Source: a virus
Reading direction: 5' to 3' (one strand)
DNA length: 38,449 nucleotides
IMG/VR virus record: IMGVR_UViG_3300033571_009183
Span: 1 to 38,449 of that record
Part shown: positions 1 to 8,242 of the stretch, piece after piece
How positions within the stretch are numbered: the first letter of the stretch is position 1
Layout of the letters: each line of letters opens with the position of its first letter
Program-made: the position numbers and the translations under genes
The notes under the pieces: model-generated
Database searches by the model: none
What the model was told of the DNA's origin: nothing
The model's input: the letters and a program-made list of their open reading frames with translations, nothing else

Positions 1-1323
1 AACCTGTCCGAGTTGACCGCGACGGCCAGCACGGCTCGCGCCAACCTTGGCCTTGGCACGATGGCTACGCAGGCGGCTGCTTCGTACGCCTTGCTCTCCA
101 GTCCGACCTTCAGCGGATCGCCTTCCTTGCCGACCGGCACCGTCGGCGTCACCCAGGCAGCCGGCACCAACAACACCACGCTTGCAACGACTGCCTTCGT
201 CACAGCAGCTGACAATCTGAAAGCCAACCTTTCCAGTCCGACCTTTAGTGGCACTCCGAGTCTGCCTACTGGAACCGTTGGCGTTACCCAGCCGACTCTC
301 GACTCCAGCACCAAGCTAGCCACCACGGCGTTCGTCAAGAACCAGTCGTATGTGACTACGTCCTCCCTGTTGAACCTTGGCTACATTTCTAGTGCCACCG
401 CCGCCGCGCTCTATCAGCCGATTTCCGGAATGGCATCATACCTTACCGATGCTCCTTCCGACGGCTCTGAATACGTCCGCAAGAACGGCGCTTGGGCTGT
501 TTCGACCGGGGGTGGTGGTGGCGTCCAGTTCCCGGCTTACAACAACGGAGTCACCTACACGGTTGGTTCGCAGGTGATGTACAACTATCGTCTCTTCGAG
601 ATGACCACGTCGGTCGGCGCCGCCGGTTACGACCCCATCGGCAATCCTTCCTACTGGACCGAGATCAGCTCCTCCTCCGGCGGTGGTTCGGCTTCGTGGG
701 GTTCCATTTCCGGTACGGTGACCAATCAGACGGACCTCACCAGTTACATCTCCGGCCTTGGCTACCAGACGTCGTTGGATGTTTCTACCTACGCCACGGC
801 GAACTTCTATCCTCTGGCGTCCAACCCCAATGGCTACATCCCGGACGCTCCGAACGACGGCAACCAATACGCCCGCCAGAACGGCGCCTGGTCGCAGGTC
901 ACCGGCGGTGGCGGTGGCGGTTCTACCACCTGGGGAAGCATCACCGGCACGGTGACGGCGCAATCCGACCTCGTTAGTTATATCTCTGGTCTTGGTTATC
1001 TTTCCGCCCCCACCGTCAACAACGTTTCCGCAACGACTCCTTATACGCTGGCATTGAGCGACGCCAACAACACGGTGATTGTGGAGAACGCCAGTTACGC
1101 CAATGTAATCATCGTGCCGGAAAACTCCTCCGTAAACTTCCCTATCGGCACTATCATCAACATCGCCCTGTTCAATTGCCAGTACGTCTCCATCTTGAGC
1201 GGCAACTACGGCACGGCTCCGATGGTCAACGCTTCCAACCAGTCCAACTCCTTCGGAGTATCCAGTCCTTACACGCTATTGCGTCTTATCAAGCTGGACT
1301 CCGATAAGTGGATCATCGCTTGA
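1..1323 (+). CDS. Tail fibre protein, 3' part (5'-truncated)
   Basis: The reading frame is open from the first base, so the N-terminus (virion attachment domain) is missing. A TTG at 13 is only an internal codon. The visible 440 residues are Ser/Thr/Gly/Asn-rich and made of duplicated modules typical of phage tail fibres: two LSSPTFSG...LPTGTVGVTQ units, two DAPxDGxxYxRxNGAW units, and two WGSIxGTV...YISGLGY units joined by Gly-rich linkers. The stretch AYNNGVTYTVGSQVMY...YWTEI, about residues 176-220, resembles the small chitin-binding (CBM5/12-like) folds found in tails. The last 100 residues look like a beta-rich trimeric tip ending DKWIIA. Role inferred: receptor binding. The stop overlaps the TerL start (TGATG), so the two are probably translated together. 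The family is fairly sure; receptor specificity is unknown. Confidence 0.75.
   Translation, partial: NLSELTATASTARANLGLGTMATQAAASYALLSSPTFSGSPSLPTGTVGVTQAAGTNNTTLATTAFVTAADNLKANLSSPTFSGTPSLPTGTVGVTQPTLDSSTKLATTAFVKNQSYVTTSSLLNLGYISSATAAALYQPISGMASYLTDAPSDGSEYVRKNGAWAVSTGGGGGVQFPAYNNGVTYTVGSQVMYNYRLFEMTTSVGAAGYDPIGNPSYWTEISSSSGGGSASWGSISGTVTNQTDLTSYISGLGYQTSLDVSTYATANFYPLASNPNGYIPDAPNDGNQYARQNGAWSQVTGGGGGGSTTWGSITGTVTAQSDLVSYISGLGYLSAPTVNNVSATTPYTLALSDANNTVIVENASYANVIIVPENSSVNFPIGTIINIALFNCQYVSILSGNYGTAPMVNASNQSNSFGVSSPYTLLRLIKLDSDKWIIA
94..336 (+). repeat. Two tandem 36-aa tail-fibre modules (45-aa period)
   Basis: Coding repeats at 94-201 and 229-336 encode LSSPTFSG(S/T)PSLPTGTVGVTQ followed by a variable linker and LATTAFV. 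The core is nearly identical at protein level, while the DNA differs at many third positions. This suggests an old duplication kept by protein selection. Confidence 0.8.
448..1008 (+). repeat. Second pair of duplicated fibre modules
   Basis: The DAPxDGxxYxRxNGAW unit occurs at 448-495 and 844-891. The WGSIxGTVTxQxDLxSYISGLGY unit occurs at 697-774 and 931-1008. Each is followed or preceded by a poly-Gly linker. The first interval also contains the CBM-like insert (about 530-670), which the second lacks, so the module appears to have been duplicated and one copy expanded. Confidence 0.7.
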
Positions 1324-2927
1324 TGGCGAAGAAGGCACCCAACGCCGAGCAGAAGCGCAAGCTGGCTGAAATCGCCGAAGTGGAGGCGCAGCTGGCGGCC
1401 GCCACTCGCCTCCTTCGCGTCAAGAAAGCCAGGCAGTCGCTCATCGACTTCACGTCGATGACCATGCCAGACCCACAAGACCCGGACAACGTCGAAAAGA
1501 GCCGCTACCAACCCGTCCGCCACCATGAAACCATCTGCGCCGCGTTGGAACAGGTTGAGAAGGGACATTACCAGCGACTCATCATTTCGATGCCTCCCCG
1601 TCACGGTAAGTCTGAACTGGCTTCTCGTCGGTTCCCTGCGTGGTTTCTGGGCAAAGATCCGTACCGCCAGGTCCTCTTCGCCACCTACAACGCCGACCTG
1701 GCGATGGACTTCGGACGTTCCGTCCGAGAGATCATGCGTTCGCCGGCCTACCAACAGGTCTTCCCGGGGTGCAAGTTGCGCCAAGGCGAACAGGCGGCAG
1801 ACCGCATCAAGACCGAGGAAGGCGGGGTAGCGGGCTTCGTTGGCGTTGGCGGTGGCTTGACCGGCAAGGGCGCCGACTTGCTCATCATCGACGACCCCAT
1901 CAAGGACCGCGAGGAAGCCGACTCCAAGCGTGAGCGTGATAAGTTGTGGGAATGGTTCACCCAGGTCGCCATGACCCGTCTGATGGACGGCGGTCGGGTG
2001 GTCATCATCATGACCCGGTGGCACGAAGACGACCTTGTCGGTCGGCTGACCGACCCCAAGAATCCCTGCTACAACGACGAAGTCGCCCAGCAATGGCGTA
2101 TCCTTGCCTTGCCTGCATTGGCTGACGACCACGACCCTATGGGCCGGCAGAAGGGAGACGCCCTTTGGCCCGAACGCTACGGCCTGGAGTTCCTCAATGA
2201 AATCCGCCGGCTCAACCCCAAGGGCTTTTCCGCCCTCTACCAAGGCAAGCCTACGCCCGACGACGGCGACTTCTTCCGACGCGACTGGTTGAAGTTCTAT
2301 GGCCCGGGCGAACTGCCCAAGAACCTACGACTGTACTGCGTTTCTGACCACGCCGTGTCTACCGCCCAGACGGCCGACAAGACCTGCCTGCTGCCGTTCG
2401 GCGTGGACGAGAATGACAACGTCTACATCCTGCCGGACGTGTGGTGGAGAAGGGCTTCCACCGATCAGGTGGTCGACGGAATGATCGACTTGATGGTACG
2501 CCACAAGCCATCCAAGTGGGGAGCCGAACGTGGACATATCTCCCAGTCCATCGGTCCATTCCTGCGCAAGGTCCAGCAGGAGCGACAGGTATGGACGGTG
2601 GTCGAGGAGATTACCCCCGTGAAGGACAAGCAGACCCGCGCCCAGGCCATCCGCGGCCGCATGGCGATGGGCAAGGTGTTCTTCCCGAAGTTCTCCCCTT
2701 GGTGGGCAGACGCGGAGACTGAAATCCTCAAGTTCCCGTCGGCTCGCCACGACGACTTCGTGGACGCATTGGGGCTTGCCGGCCTGCTTCTGGCTACCCT
2801 TCACGGGGCATCCCGCCCGGTCGAGAAGACCCCGGAAGGTCCCAAGACCGGCACCCTGGAATGGGTCAAGTACTCCACCAAGTGGGAGGAGACGCGGAAG
2901 AAACTGTTGCAGATGGGAGGGTTCTGA
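1323..2927 (+). CDS. terL: Terminase large subunit (packaging ATPase/nuclease)
   Basis: This 534-residue protein is the DNA-packaging motor at the portal vertex. The ATPase shows a Walker A-like PPRHGKSE (residues 91-98, Lys96) and Walker B LLIIDDP (Asp190/Asp191). The C-terminal nuclease shows CVSDHAVS (Asp342) and SARHDDFVDAL (Asp477, Asp478, Asp481), as expected for the RNase H-like domain. Length and motif spacing fit large terminases of the TIGR01630 type. I chose ATG 1323, which overlaps the fibre stop as TGATG, over GTG 1308, because MAKKAPNAEQ is a natural charged N-terminus and the overlap implies translational coupling. An N-terminal coiled coil (residues 9-40) precedes the ATPase. 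The matching small subunit lies at the far end of the window. Confidence 0.93.
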   Translation: MAKKAPNAEQKRKLAEIAEVEAQLAAATRLLRVKKARQSLIDFTSMTMPDPQDPDNVEKSRYQPVRHHETICAALEQVEKGHYQRLIISMPPRHGKSELASRRFPAWFLGKDPYRQVLFATYNADLAMDFGRSVREIMRSPAYQQVFPGCKLRQGEQAADRIKTEEGGVAGFVGVGGGLTGKGADLLIIDDPIKDREEADSKRERDKLWEWFTQVAMTRLMDGGRVVIIMTRWHEDDLVGRLTDPKNPCYNDEVAQQWRILALPALADDHDPMGRQKGDALWPERYGLEFLNEIRRLNPKGFSALYQGKPTPDDGDFFRRDWLKFYGPGELPKNLRLYCVSDHAVSTAQTADKTCLLPFGVDENDNVYILPDVWWRRASTDQVVDGMIDLMVRHKPSKWGAERGHISQSIGPFLRKVQQERQVWTVVEEITPVKDKQTRAQAIRGRMAMGKVFFPKFSPWWADAETEILKFPSARHDDFVDALGLAGLLLATLHGASRPVEKTPEGPKTGTLEWVKYSTKWEETRKKLLQMGGF

Positions 2928-2942
2928 ACAGAAAGGATGTAA

Positions 2943-5018
2943 ATGGAAAGCGACTTTATCCAGCCCGACCCCTCCCTTGAGCAGCCCAGCTCCGGCATCA
3001 TCCGAGACGCCGAGAAGCCCACGCCATCGCGTGCCGCTCTGGTCAAGGCTCTGGCCGACAAGGTCACCCGGGCGAAGAAACATTGGAAGCGGTCCTTCGA
3101 CCGCATGAAGGAGGACGTGGACTTCTACATGGGCAAGCAATGGTCGTCGTCCGAGACGGACGACCGCTACGTCGCCAACATCGTCCAGTCCCACGTCCGG
3201 CAGCGCGTATCCGCTTTGTACGCCAAGAACCCGAAGTTCGTCGCCAAGCGACGCGACACGCTGGACTTCACGATGTGGGAGGGCGACATCGCGTCCTTCC
3301 AGAACGCCCAGACGTCTATGGCTCACGCGGCCGCCGTAGGTCAGCCCATCGACCCCGTGATGATTCAGACGATGCAGGACGCCCAACAGGGCTTCGAGCG
3401 TCGGCGCATGTTGGACCGTGTGGCGAAGACGATGGAGATCGTCGCCGCCTACCAAATCTCCGAGCAGCAGCCCTCGTTCAAGGGTCAGATGAAACAACTC
3501 GTCCGGCGGACCTGCGTCAACGGCGTAGGCTACGTCAAGCTCGGCTACAACCGGGTGATGGAGAAGCGTCCGGAGGACGTCGAGAAGATCACCGACATCA
3601 CCCAGCAGATGTCTACCCTCGGTCGTCTCATCGCCGACAAGACCGATAAGATCTTCGACGAAGACAACGCCAAGATGGAGCAGCTCAAGCAAATCCTTGA
3701 GGAACTCCAGAACAAGCGAGACGTCATCGTGCGCGAGGGCGTCGCCTTCGACTTCCCGCTGTCGAACACCATCATCGTCGACCCCAAGTGCCGCCAACTG
3801 TCCGGCTTCGTCGGCGCCGACTGGGTCGCCCAAGAGTTCATCTTGGACGTCGAGGAGATCAAGGAGATTTACCAGGTCGACCTTGGCAAGAGCTACACCG
3901 GCTACGAAGACCCGAACGCCAAGGACGACGAATGCAAGAAGGCGACCGTGTGGGAAATCTACTCCAAGAAGGACAACCTGTGCTACGTCGTCGCCGACGG
4001 CTACCACGACTTCCTCAAGGAGCCTGCTGCCCCCGAACTTGGCCTGGAGCGTTTCTGGCCTTTCTTCACCCTCATCTTCAACGAAGTCGAGTCTGACCGA
4101 GACATCTACCCCCTGTCTGACGTACGCCTGTTGATGCCGGTCCAGCGTGAGTACAACCGCGCGCGACAGGGTCTGCGTGAACAGCGATACGCCAACCGCC
4201 CGGTCTACGCCACCTACGAGGGCGCCCTTTCGGAGAAGGATCAAATCAACCTCCAGAGCCACCCCGCCAACGCGGTCATCAAACTCCAGAACCTGTCGCC
4301 CGGCCAGGCCGTCAACCAGATCCTCCAGCCGATCCAGCACTCGCCCATCGACCCGTCGTTGTACGACACGACGATGCTACTGGACGACATGATGCGCGTT
4401 GTCGGCTCCCAAGAGGCAAACATCGGCGGCGCGTCCGGCTCCACCGCCACCGAGGTGTCCGTCGCCGAAGGTAGCCGCATGTCCAGCCTGTCGTCCAACG
4501 TCGACGACCTTGAGGATTTCCTAGGCGAACTTGCCCGAGCCACCGGCCAGGTCCTGCTCGAGCAGCTCGACCAGGAGACGGCCATGAAGATTGCCGGCCC
4601 TGGCGCCGTGTGGCCGCAGCTGACCGCCAACGAGATCGCCCAGGAGCTGGCCTTGGAGGTCGAAGCCGGTTCCAACGGTCGCCCGAACAAGGCTATGCAG
4701 ATTCAGAACTTCGAGCGTCTCGCACCCATCCTGCTACAGATTCCGGGCATGAACCCAGAGTGGATGGCGAAGCAAGCCATCAACCGCCTGGACGACGGCA
4801 TGGACATCACCGACGCCATCCGCGCCGCCCTGCCGTCCATCGTCGCCCAGAACGCCCAGAAGCAACTGACGACCGGCAACCCCATGTCCGACCCCAACGC
4901 CCAAGGCGCTGCTGGCGGTCAGAACGCCCCCGTCCCACCCGAAGCCCCGGGAACTAACGGACCGCAGATGACCCCGTCGTCCATCCGTAGCGAAGGCGTC
5001 ACTATGCCTAATAGTTGA
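2943..5018 (+). CDS. Portal protein
   Basis: This 691-residue protein is the likely dodecameric portal, the DNA channel at one capsid vertex and the docking site for terminase and tail. The N-terminal region (residues 30-110) has the pattern WKRSFDRMKEDVDFYMGKQW, then an Asn-Ile-Val-x-x-His-Val-Arg-x-Arg-x-Ser-x-Leu-Tyr stretch typical of podovirus-type portals. Long helical coils (about residues 215-260) and a Gly/Pro/Gln-rich tail (about residues 640-691) follow. It is longer than many portals (450-600 aa), in the range of P22/T7-like ones with extended C-termini. It sits directly after terL and before scaffold and capsid. A good Shine-Dalgarno (AAAGGA, 2932-2937) lies 5 nt before the ATG, one of the few in the window. 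Confidence 0.88.
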   Translation: MESDFIQPDPSLEQPSSGIIRDAEKPTPSRAALVKALADKVTRAKKHWKRSFDRMKEDVDFYMGKQWSSSETDDRYVANIVQSHVRQRVSALYAKNPKFVAKRRDTLDFTMWEGDIASFQNAQTSMAHAAAVGQPIDPVMIQTMQDAQQGFERRRMLDRVAKTMEIVAAYQISEQQPSFKGQMKQLVRRTCVNGVGYVKLGYNRVMEKRPEDVEKITDITQQMSTLGRLIADKTDKIFDEDNAKMEQLKQILEELQNKRDVIVREGVAFDFPLSNTIIVDPKCRQLSGFVGADWVAQEFILDVEEIKEIYQVDLGKSYTGYEDPNAKDDECKKATVWEIYSKKDNLCYVVADGYHDFLKEPAAPELGLERFWPFFTLIFNEVESDRDIYPLSDVRLLMPVQREYNRARQGLREQRYANRPVYATYEGALSEKDQINLQSHPANAVIKLQNLSPGQAVNQILQPIQHSPIDPSLYDTTMLLDDMMRVVGSQEANIGGASGSTATEVSVAEGSRMSSLSSNVDDLEDFLGELARATGQVLLEQLDQETAMKIAGPGAVWPQLTANEIAQELALEVEAGSNGRPNKAMQIQNFERLAPILLQIPGMNPEWMAKQAINRLDDGMDITDAIRAALPSIVAQNAQKQLTTGNPMSDPNAQGAAGGQNAPVPPEAPGTNGPQMTPSSIRSEGVTMPNS

Positions 5019-5050
5019 TTTTCGGTTACCCGTACCCTATTCTCAACCTA

Positions 5051-6073
5051 ATGGATCAAACCGACACCCAGGCCGCTCCCGACGCGGCCGTCATCGAACC
5101 GCAGGCCAACACGCCTGCTGAACCTATTTCCCAGCCGGCTACGCCGGTTGCGGCCGACGCTAAAGAAAACAGCCAGCCAACCTCGTCGGTGGCGGGCGAC
5201 CAGGACGCTAACAAGAAGCCGACCTCTCTGCTCGACGCCGTCAAACGCGCGGTGCAGACGCCGGCTGACGCGGATTCGTCCACCGTGGAAACCAACGGAG
5301 CTTCCGCTTCGTCCTCGAAGTCCCCTTCGCCAGGTCTGGACGACCCTGCGAACGACAAGACGCGAGCCGAAGCCGACCAGAAGCTGCCGTTCCACAACCA
5401 CCCACGCTGGAAGGAAGTGGTCAGCGAGCGAGATGCATACCGCTCGGACGCCGGTGAATACCGGAAGATCACTTCCTTCATGTCGTCGAATGGGCTGACC
5501 AATGCGGAGGTCGTCGAAGGGTTCCAGATCATGGCCCTCATGAAGACCAACCCGGCGGAAGCCCATAAGAAGATCAGCGAGTACAAGGCGCGACTAGACG
5601 CGTACGTCGGTGAAAGCCTCCCCGAAGACATCAAGAAACGTGTCGACGAAGGTTACATCGACGACGCGTCGGCGAAGGAGCTGGCGGCCCTCAAGGCCGA
5701 AAAGCAACTTCAAGTCGAACGCATGCAGTATGCCGCGGAGCAGCAGGCCCACCAGGCCCGCGCCAGCATCCACGGTGCAGTCGTGAGTTGGGAACAGCAG
5801 ATGAAGGCCAAGGATCCCGATTGGTCCGCCAAACAGGAGCTGGTCACCGACCAGGCCAAGCTGATGCTTGCAAGCGAAAGACCGTCGACCCCGGAGGAGG
5901 CTATTGCGCTCGTCGAGCGCGCCCACTCCATCATCAAGGAACGGCTCTCTCGTTTCGCGCCGCAGCGCCGGCCCGTGTCTTCGGTTTCCAGTTCCGCGTC
6001 GTCCGCCAACGCATCGCCCGTGCCGAAGTCGCTTCTCGAAGCGGTGAGGCTCGGGATGACGCAGTCCCGCTAA
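5051..6073 (+). CDS. Probable capsid scaffolding protein
   Basis: A hydrophilic 340-residue protein lying exactly between portal and capsid genes, the usual scaffold position. The first 115 residues are Ala/Pro/Ser/Asp-rich and look disordered. Residues 120-265 are predicted helical and charged (KLPFHNHPRWKEVVSERDAY..., then long KAEKQLQVERMQYAAEQQAH stretches). The C-terminus is basic (RFAPQRRPVSS...), as scaffolds often are where they contact capsid. HNHPRWKEVVSERD is a motif I remember from many phage scaffold-position proteins. I chose ATG 5051 over the in-frame TTG at 5015 that overlaps the portal stop. No Shine-Dalgarno is visible; the leader is C/T/A-rich. Function is inferred mainly from position and composition. 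Confidence 0.68.
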   Translation: MDQTDTQAAPDAAVIEPQANTPAEPISQPATPVAADAKENSQPTSSVAGDQDANKKPTSLLDAVKRAVQTPADADSSTVETNGASASSSKSPSPGLDDPANDKTRAEADQKLPFHNHPRWKEVVSERDAYRSDAGEYRKITSFMSSNGLTNAEVVEGFQIMALMKTNPAEAHKKISEYKARLDAYVGESLPEDIKKRVDEGYIDDASAKELAALKAEKQLQVERMQYAAEQQAHQARASIHGAVVSWEQQMKAKDPDWSAKQELVTDQAKLMLASERPSTPEEAIALVERAHSIIKERLSRFAPQRRPVSSVSSSASSANASPVPKSLLEAVRLGMTQSR

Positions 6074-6089
6074 CAACCCCCTAATCAAG

Positions 6090-6106
6090 AGAAACACACA
6101 TCATGG
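6090..6106 (+). promoter_or_regulatory. Capsid gene leader, 17 bp identical to SSB-like leader
   Basis: AGAAACACACATCATGG, spanning the capsid start codon (6103), recurs exactly at 28207-28223 around the start of the SSB-like gene. A shorter AACACACATGATC sits at the Sak4-like ATPase start (27341). None contains a clear Shine-Dalgarno. It is probably a translation-enhancing A/C-rich leader; a conserved transcription start or RNA-binding site is the alternative. Confidence 0.5.
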
Positions 6107-7146
6107 CCTTCACGGTCGCTGAACTCGCTAACATCACCGCCTCCGCCCTCGACTACAACATCAAGGGTGGCGCGCTCGCCCAGTCCATCCAGGACAAGCC
6201 CCTCCTCAAGGCTCTGTCCAAGAAGAAGAAGACCTTCCCTGGTGGCAAGGGTAACATCACGGTGCCGGTCGTCTTCGACTACACCACGGCTATCGCTGGC
6301 TTCACGCACAACGATACCGTCTCCTACGCCAACCCCGCGAACACCAAGCGCGCCTCCTTCCCCTGGAAGGAAATCCACGCTGGCATCTCGCTCACCCTCA
6401 CCGAGCTGAAGCACGACGGCCTGTCCGTCGTCGACAGCACGTCCGGCGAGTCCACCTCCAAGCACTCCGATCGTGACGTCACCGTCTTGACCGGCCTGCT
6501 CGACGAGAAGCTCAAGGACATGAACGAGGGTTGGGCCAAGTCGTTCAACGCCATGCTCTGGCGCGACGGCGTTGCCCAGCCGAAGGAAGTCCCCGGTCTC
6601 CTGTCCCTCATCACCGACGCTCCGGCGACCGGCACGGTGGGTGGCATCGACCGCGCGACCAACCCCCTCTGGCGCAACCGCTCGGCCGTTGGTGCGAACA
6701 AGATCACCTACAACTCCGGCTCCCAGAAGATCAGCGAGTTCCTCCGCAAGGAGATCCGCCAGCTGACCCGCTTCGGTGGCAAGCCCTCCCTGGTCCTCTG
6801 CGGCTCCGGCTTCCTCGAGAAGCTCGACCTGGAGATCACCTCGAAGGGTACGTTCACCCAGACTGGCTTCGCCAAGGGCATGACCGACATCGGCCTCGCC
6901 GGTATCACCATGCAGGGCGTCGGCGAGTTCGTGTATGACCCCACCCTCGATGACCTCGGTTACACCAACCGCGCGTACTTCATCGACGAGGGCAACATCA
7001 ACCTCTACGTCATGGACGGCGAGGAGAACAAGACCCACAGCCCGGCTCGCCCGCATGACCAGTACGTCATGTATCGCGCCATGACCTGGACCGGCGGCCT
7101 TGTCGGCAAGCAGTTCAACGGTTGCGGCGTCTACGAAGTCGCCTAA
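6103..7146 (+). CDS. Major capsid protein
   Basis: This 347-residue protein is the likely head shell subunit. Evidence is its place after portal and scaffold, its length, and its sequence style: an N-terminal helical arm (AFTVAELANITASALDYN), a Lys-rich segment KALSKKKKTFPGGKGNITV, then beta-rich text (FTHNDTVSYANPANTKRASFPWKEIHAGISLTLTEL), as in HK97-fold capsids of the P22/T7-like type. Codon choice is strongly biased towards C-ending codons, more than in the flanking genes, consistent with high expression. It is followed by a strong terminator, as the T7 capsid gene is. There is no cleaved prohead domain or protease gene nearby, in line with a separate scaffold. Confidence 0.85.
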   Translation: MAFTVAELANITASALDYNIKGGALAQSIQDKPLLKALSKKKKTFPGGKGNITVPVVFDYTTAIAGFTHNDTVSYANPANTKRASFPWKEIHAGISLTLTELKHDGLSVVDSTSGESTSKHSDRDVTVLTGLLDEKLKDMNEGWAKSFNAMLWRDGVAQPKEVPGLLSLITDAPATGTVGGIDRATNPLWRNRSAVGANKITYNSGSQKISEFLRKEIRQLTRFGGKPSLVLCGSGFLEKLDLEITSKGTFTQTGFAKGMTDIGLAGITMQGVGEFVYDPTLDDLGYTNRAYFIDEGNINLYVMDGEENKTHSPARPHDQYVMYRAMTWTGGLVGKQFNGCGVYEVA

Positions 7147-7169
7147 TCGGTAGCCGATAGCATCACCCG

Positions 7170-7201
7170 GGGGGTGGTTCCGCAAGGAGCCACCCCCTTT
7201 T
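7170..7201 (+). terminator. Intrinsic terminator after capsid gene
   Basis: A 12-bp stem (7170-7181 with 7186-7197, GGGGGTGG pairing CCACCCCC plus four inner pairs, one T-G) closed by a GCAA tetraloop, followed by TTTT. It lies 24 nt after the capsid stop. This is the cleanest rho-independent terminator in the window. It would reduce transcription into adaptor and tail genes, much as T-phi follows gene 10 in T7. Confidence 0.88.
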
Positions 7202-7241
7202 GCTTGCAACAACAACAGCCCTAGGCACGATGATAGGACCT

Positions 7242-7541
7242 ATGGAATACGCCCAAATCGAAGTTCGTCTCTCCGGCTCCCTCGAGAACACCGTCATCAA
7301 GGAGGTTTCGGCCGCCGAGATTCCCGTCATCAAGTCCCTCCACGGCCACGACGCCGTGGTGAACATCAAGAAGACCCGCTCCGAAGCGGTCGACCAGAAG
7401 GAAGAACGCGACCGCCTGGAACGCGAGTACACTTCCCCCGTCGTCGAGAAGCTCTTCCCTGGCGTCCTCGGCAAACTCCCGCAGACGCTCGTCGAAATCG
7501 GCGTCGAAGAGCCGGTCGTCGAAACCGCCAAGAAGAAGTAA
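7242..7541 (+). CDS. Small hypothetical virion-region protein
   Basis: A 99-residue acidic/basic protein with no family that I recognise. The N-terminus (EYAQIEVRLSGSLENTVIKE) looks like a beta-hairpin, and the middle (residues 43-65) is a charged helix with Lys/Glu repeats. The C-terminus ends AKKK. It lies between the capsid terminator and the adaptor, where many podoviruses encode a head decoration or head-closure factor. ATG 7242 has a modest AGGA just upstream. In-frame TTG 7200 falls in the terminator tail and ATG 7230 has no better support. The stop is 2 nt before the next start, so the two genes are coupled. Confidence 0.6.
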   Translation: MEYAQIEVRLSGSLENTVIKEVSAAEIPVIKSLHGHDAVVNIKKTRSEAVDQKEERDRLEREYTSPVVEKLFPGVLGKLPQTLVEIGVEEPVVETAKKK

Positions 7542-7543
7542 GG

Positions 7544-8239
7544 ATGGCTCGCGGCACCCAGCTCTCGGCGCTGGTCGATGCCCTGCGGGCGGAGATCGGT
7601 GCTTCGACCAACGTGGCGATGGGCGTGAACACGCTCCCCGCCCTCAAGCAGACGATCAACCGCACGCAGCAGCTGCTGTGGGAAGCGTTCGACTGGCCGT
7701 TCGCGTTCATCGAACGCGACGAGCCGATGCTCAACGGCCAGCGTTACTACGGCTTCGACAACGACATCGACTTCGGTCGCATCAGCTCGGCCCACATCCG
7801 GTATTCGGGGTCCTGGCGTCCGCTGGAATACGGCGTCGGCCCGGAGGAGTACAACTCCTCCGACCCCACCGAAGGCGAGAAGGAAGACCCGCCCACCCGC
7901 TGGCGCCACTACGAGGGCAACCAGTTCGAGGTCTGGCCGATGCCGGCTAGCGACGAGTGCGTGCTTCGCTTCAAGGCAATCCGCAAATGCCCGCTGATGG
8001 TAGCCGACTCCGACGTCGCGTTGCTCGACGACAACCTCATCGTCCTTTCGGCTGCCGCCGAGTTGCTCGCGCGCGCGAAGTCCGACGACGCTCCTGCCAA
8101 GCAGCAGGCCGCCCTTCAGCTCCTCCAGAAGCTCAAGGGTTCCAGCATCAAGACCGACGTGTTTACGCTTGGCGGTTCGCCGGCCCAGGAAGGCTGGAAC
8201 CTCAAGGGTGCGCGCATCACCCCGAGCGATCGGGTCTAA
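7544..8239 (+). CDS. Head-to-tail adaptor (gp11-like)
   Basis: This 231-residue protein sits in the T7 gene 11 position and reads like podovirus adaptors. It has an N-terminal helical bundle (LSALVDALRAEIGASTNVAMG, then KQTINRTQQLLWEAFDWPF), a central beta domain with several Trp/Tyr (SGSWRPLEYGVG, PPTRWRHYEGNQFEVWPMP), and a C-terminal helical stretch (AAELLARAKSDDAPAKQQAAL). It would form the ring under the portal that joins the nozzle. The WEAFDWPF and YEGNQFEVWPMP strings resemble adaptor families I recall from T7-like phages of environmental bacteria. Start ATG follows the upstream TAA by 2 nt. Confidence 0.7.
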   Translation: MARGTQLSALVDALRAEIGASTNVAMGVNTLPALKQTINRTQQLLWEAFDWPFAFIERDEPMLNGQRYYGFDNDIDFGRISSAHIRYSGSWRPLEYGVGPEEYNSSDPTEGEKEDPPTRWRHYEGNQFEVWPMPASDECVLRFKAIRKCPLMVADSDVALLDDNLIVLSAAAELLARAKSDDAPAKQQAALQLLQKLKGSSIKTDVFTLGGSPAQEGWNLKGARITPSDRV

Positions 8240-8242
8240 TCT

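Noticed and set aside
2325-4340. Long minus-strand open frame (671 codons) opposite terL and portal
   Set aside because: Val/Asp/Leu-rich antisense text typical of GC-rich shadow frames, with no motif. The plus strand carries terL and portal with catalytic motifs.
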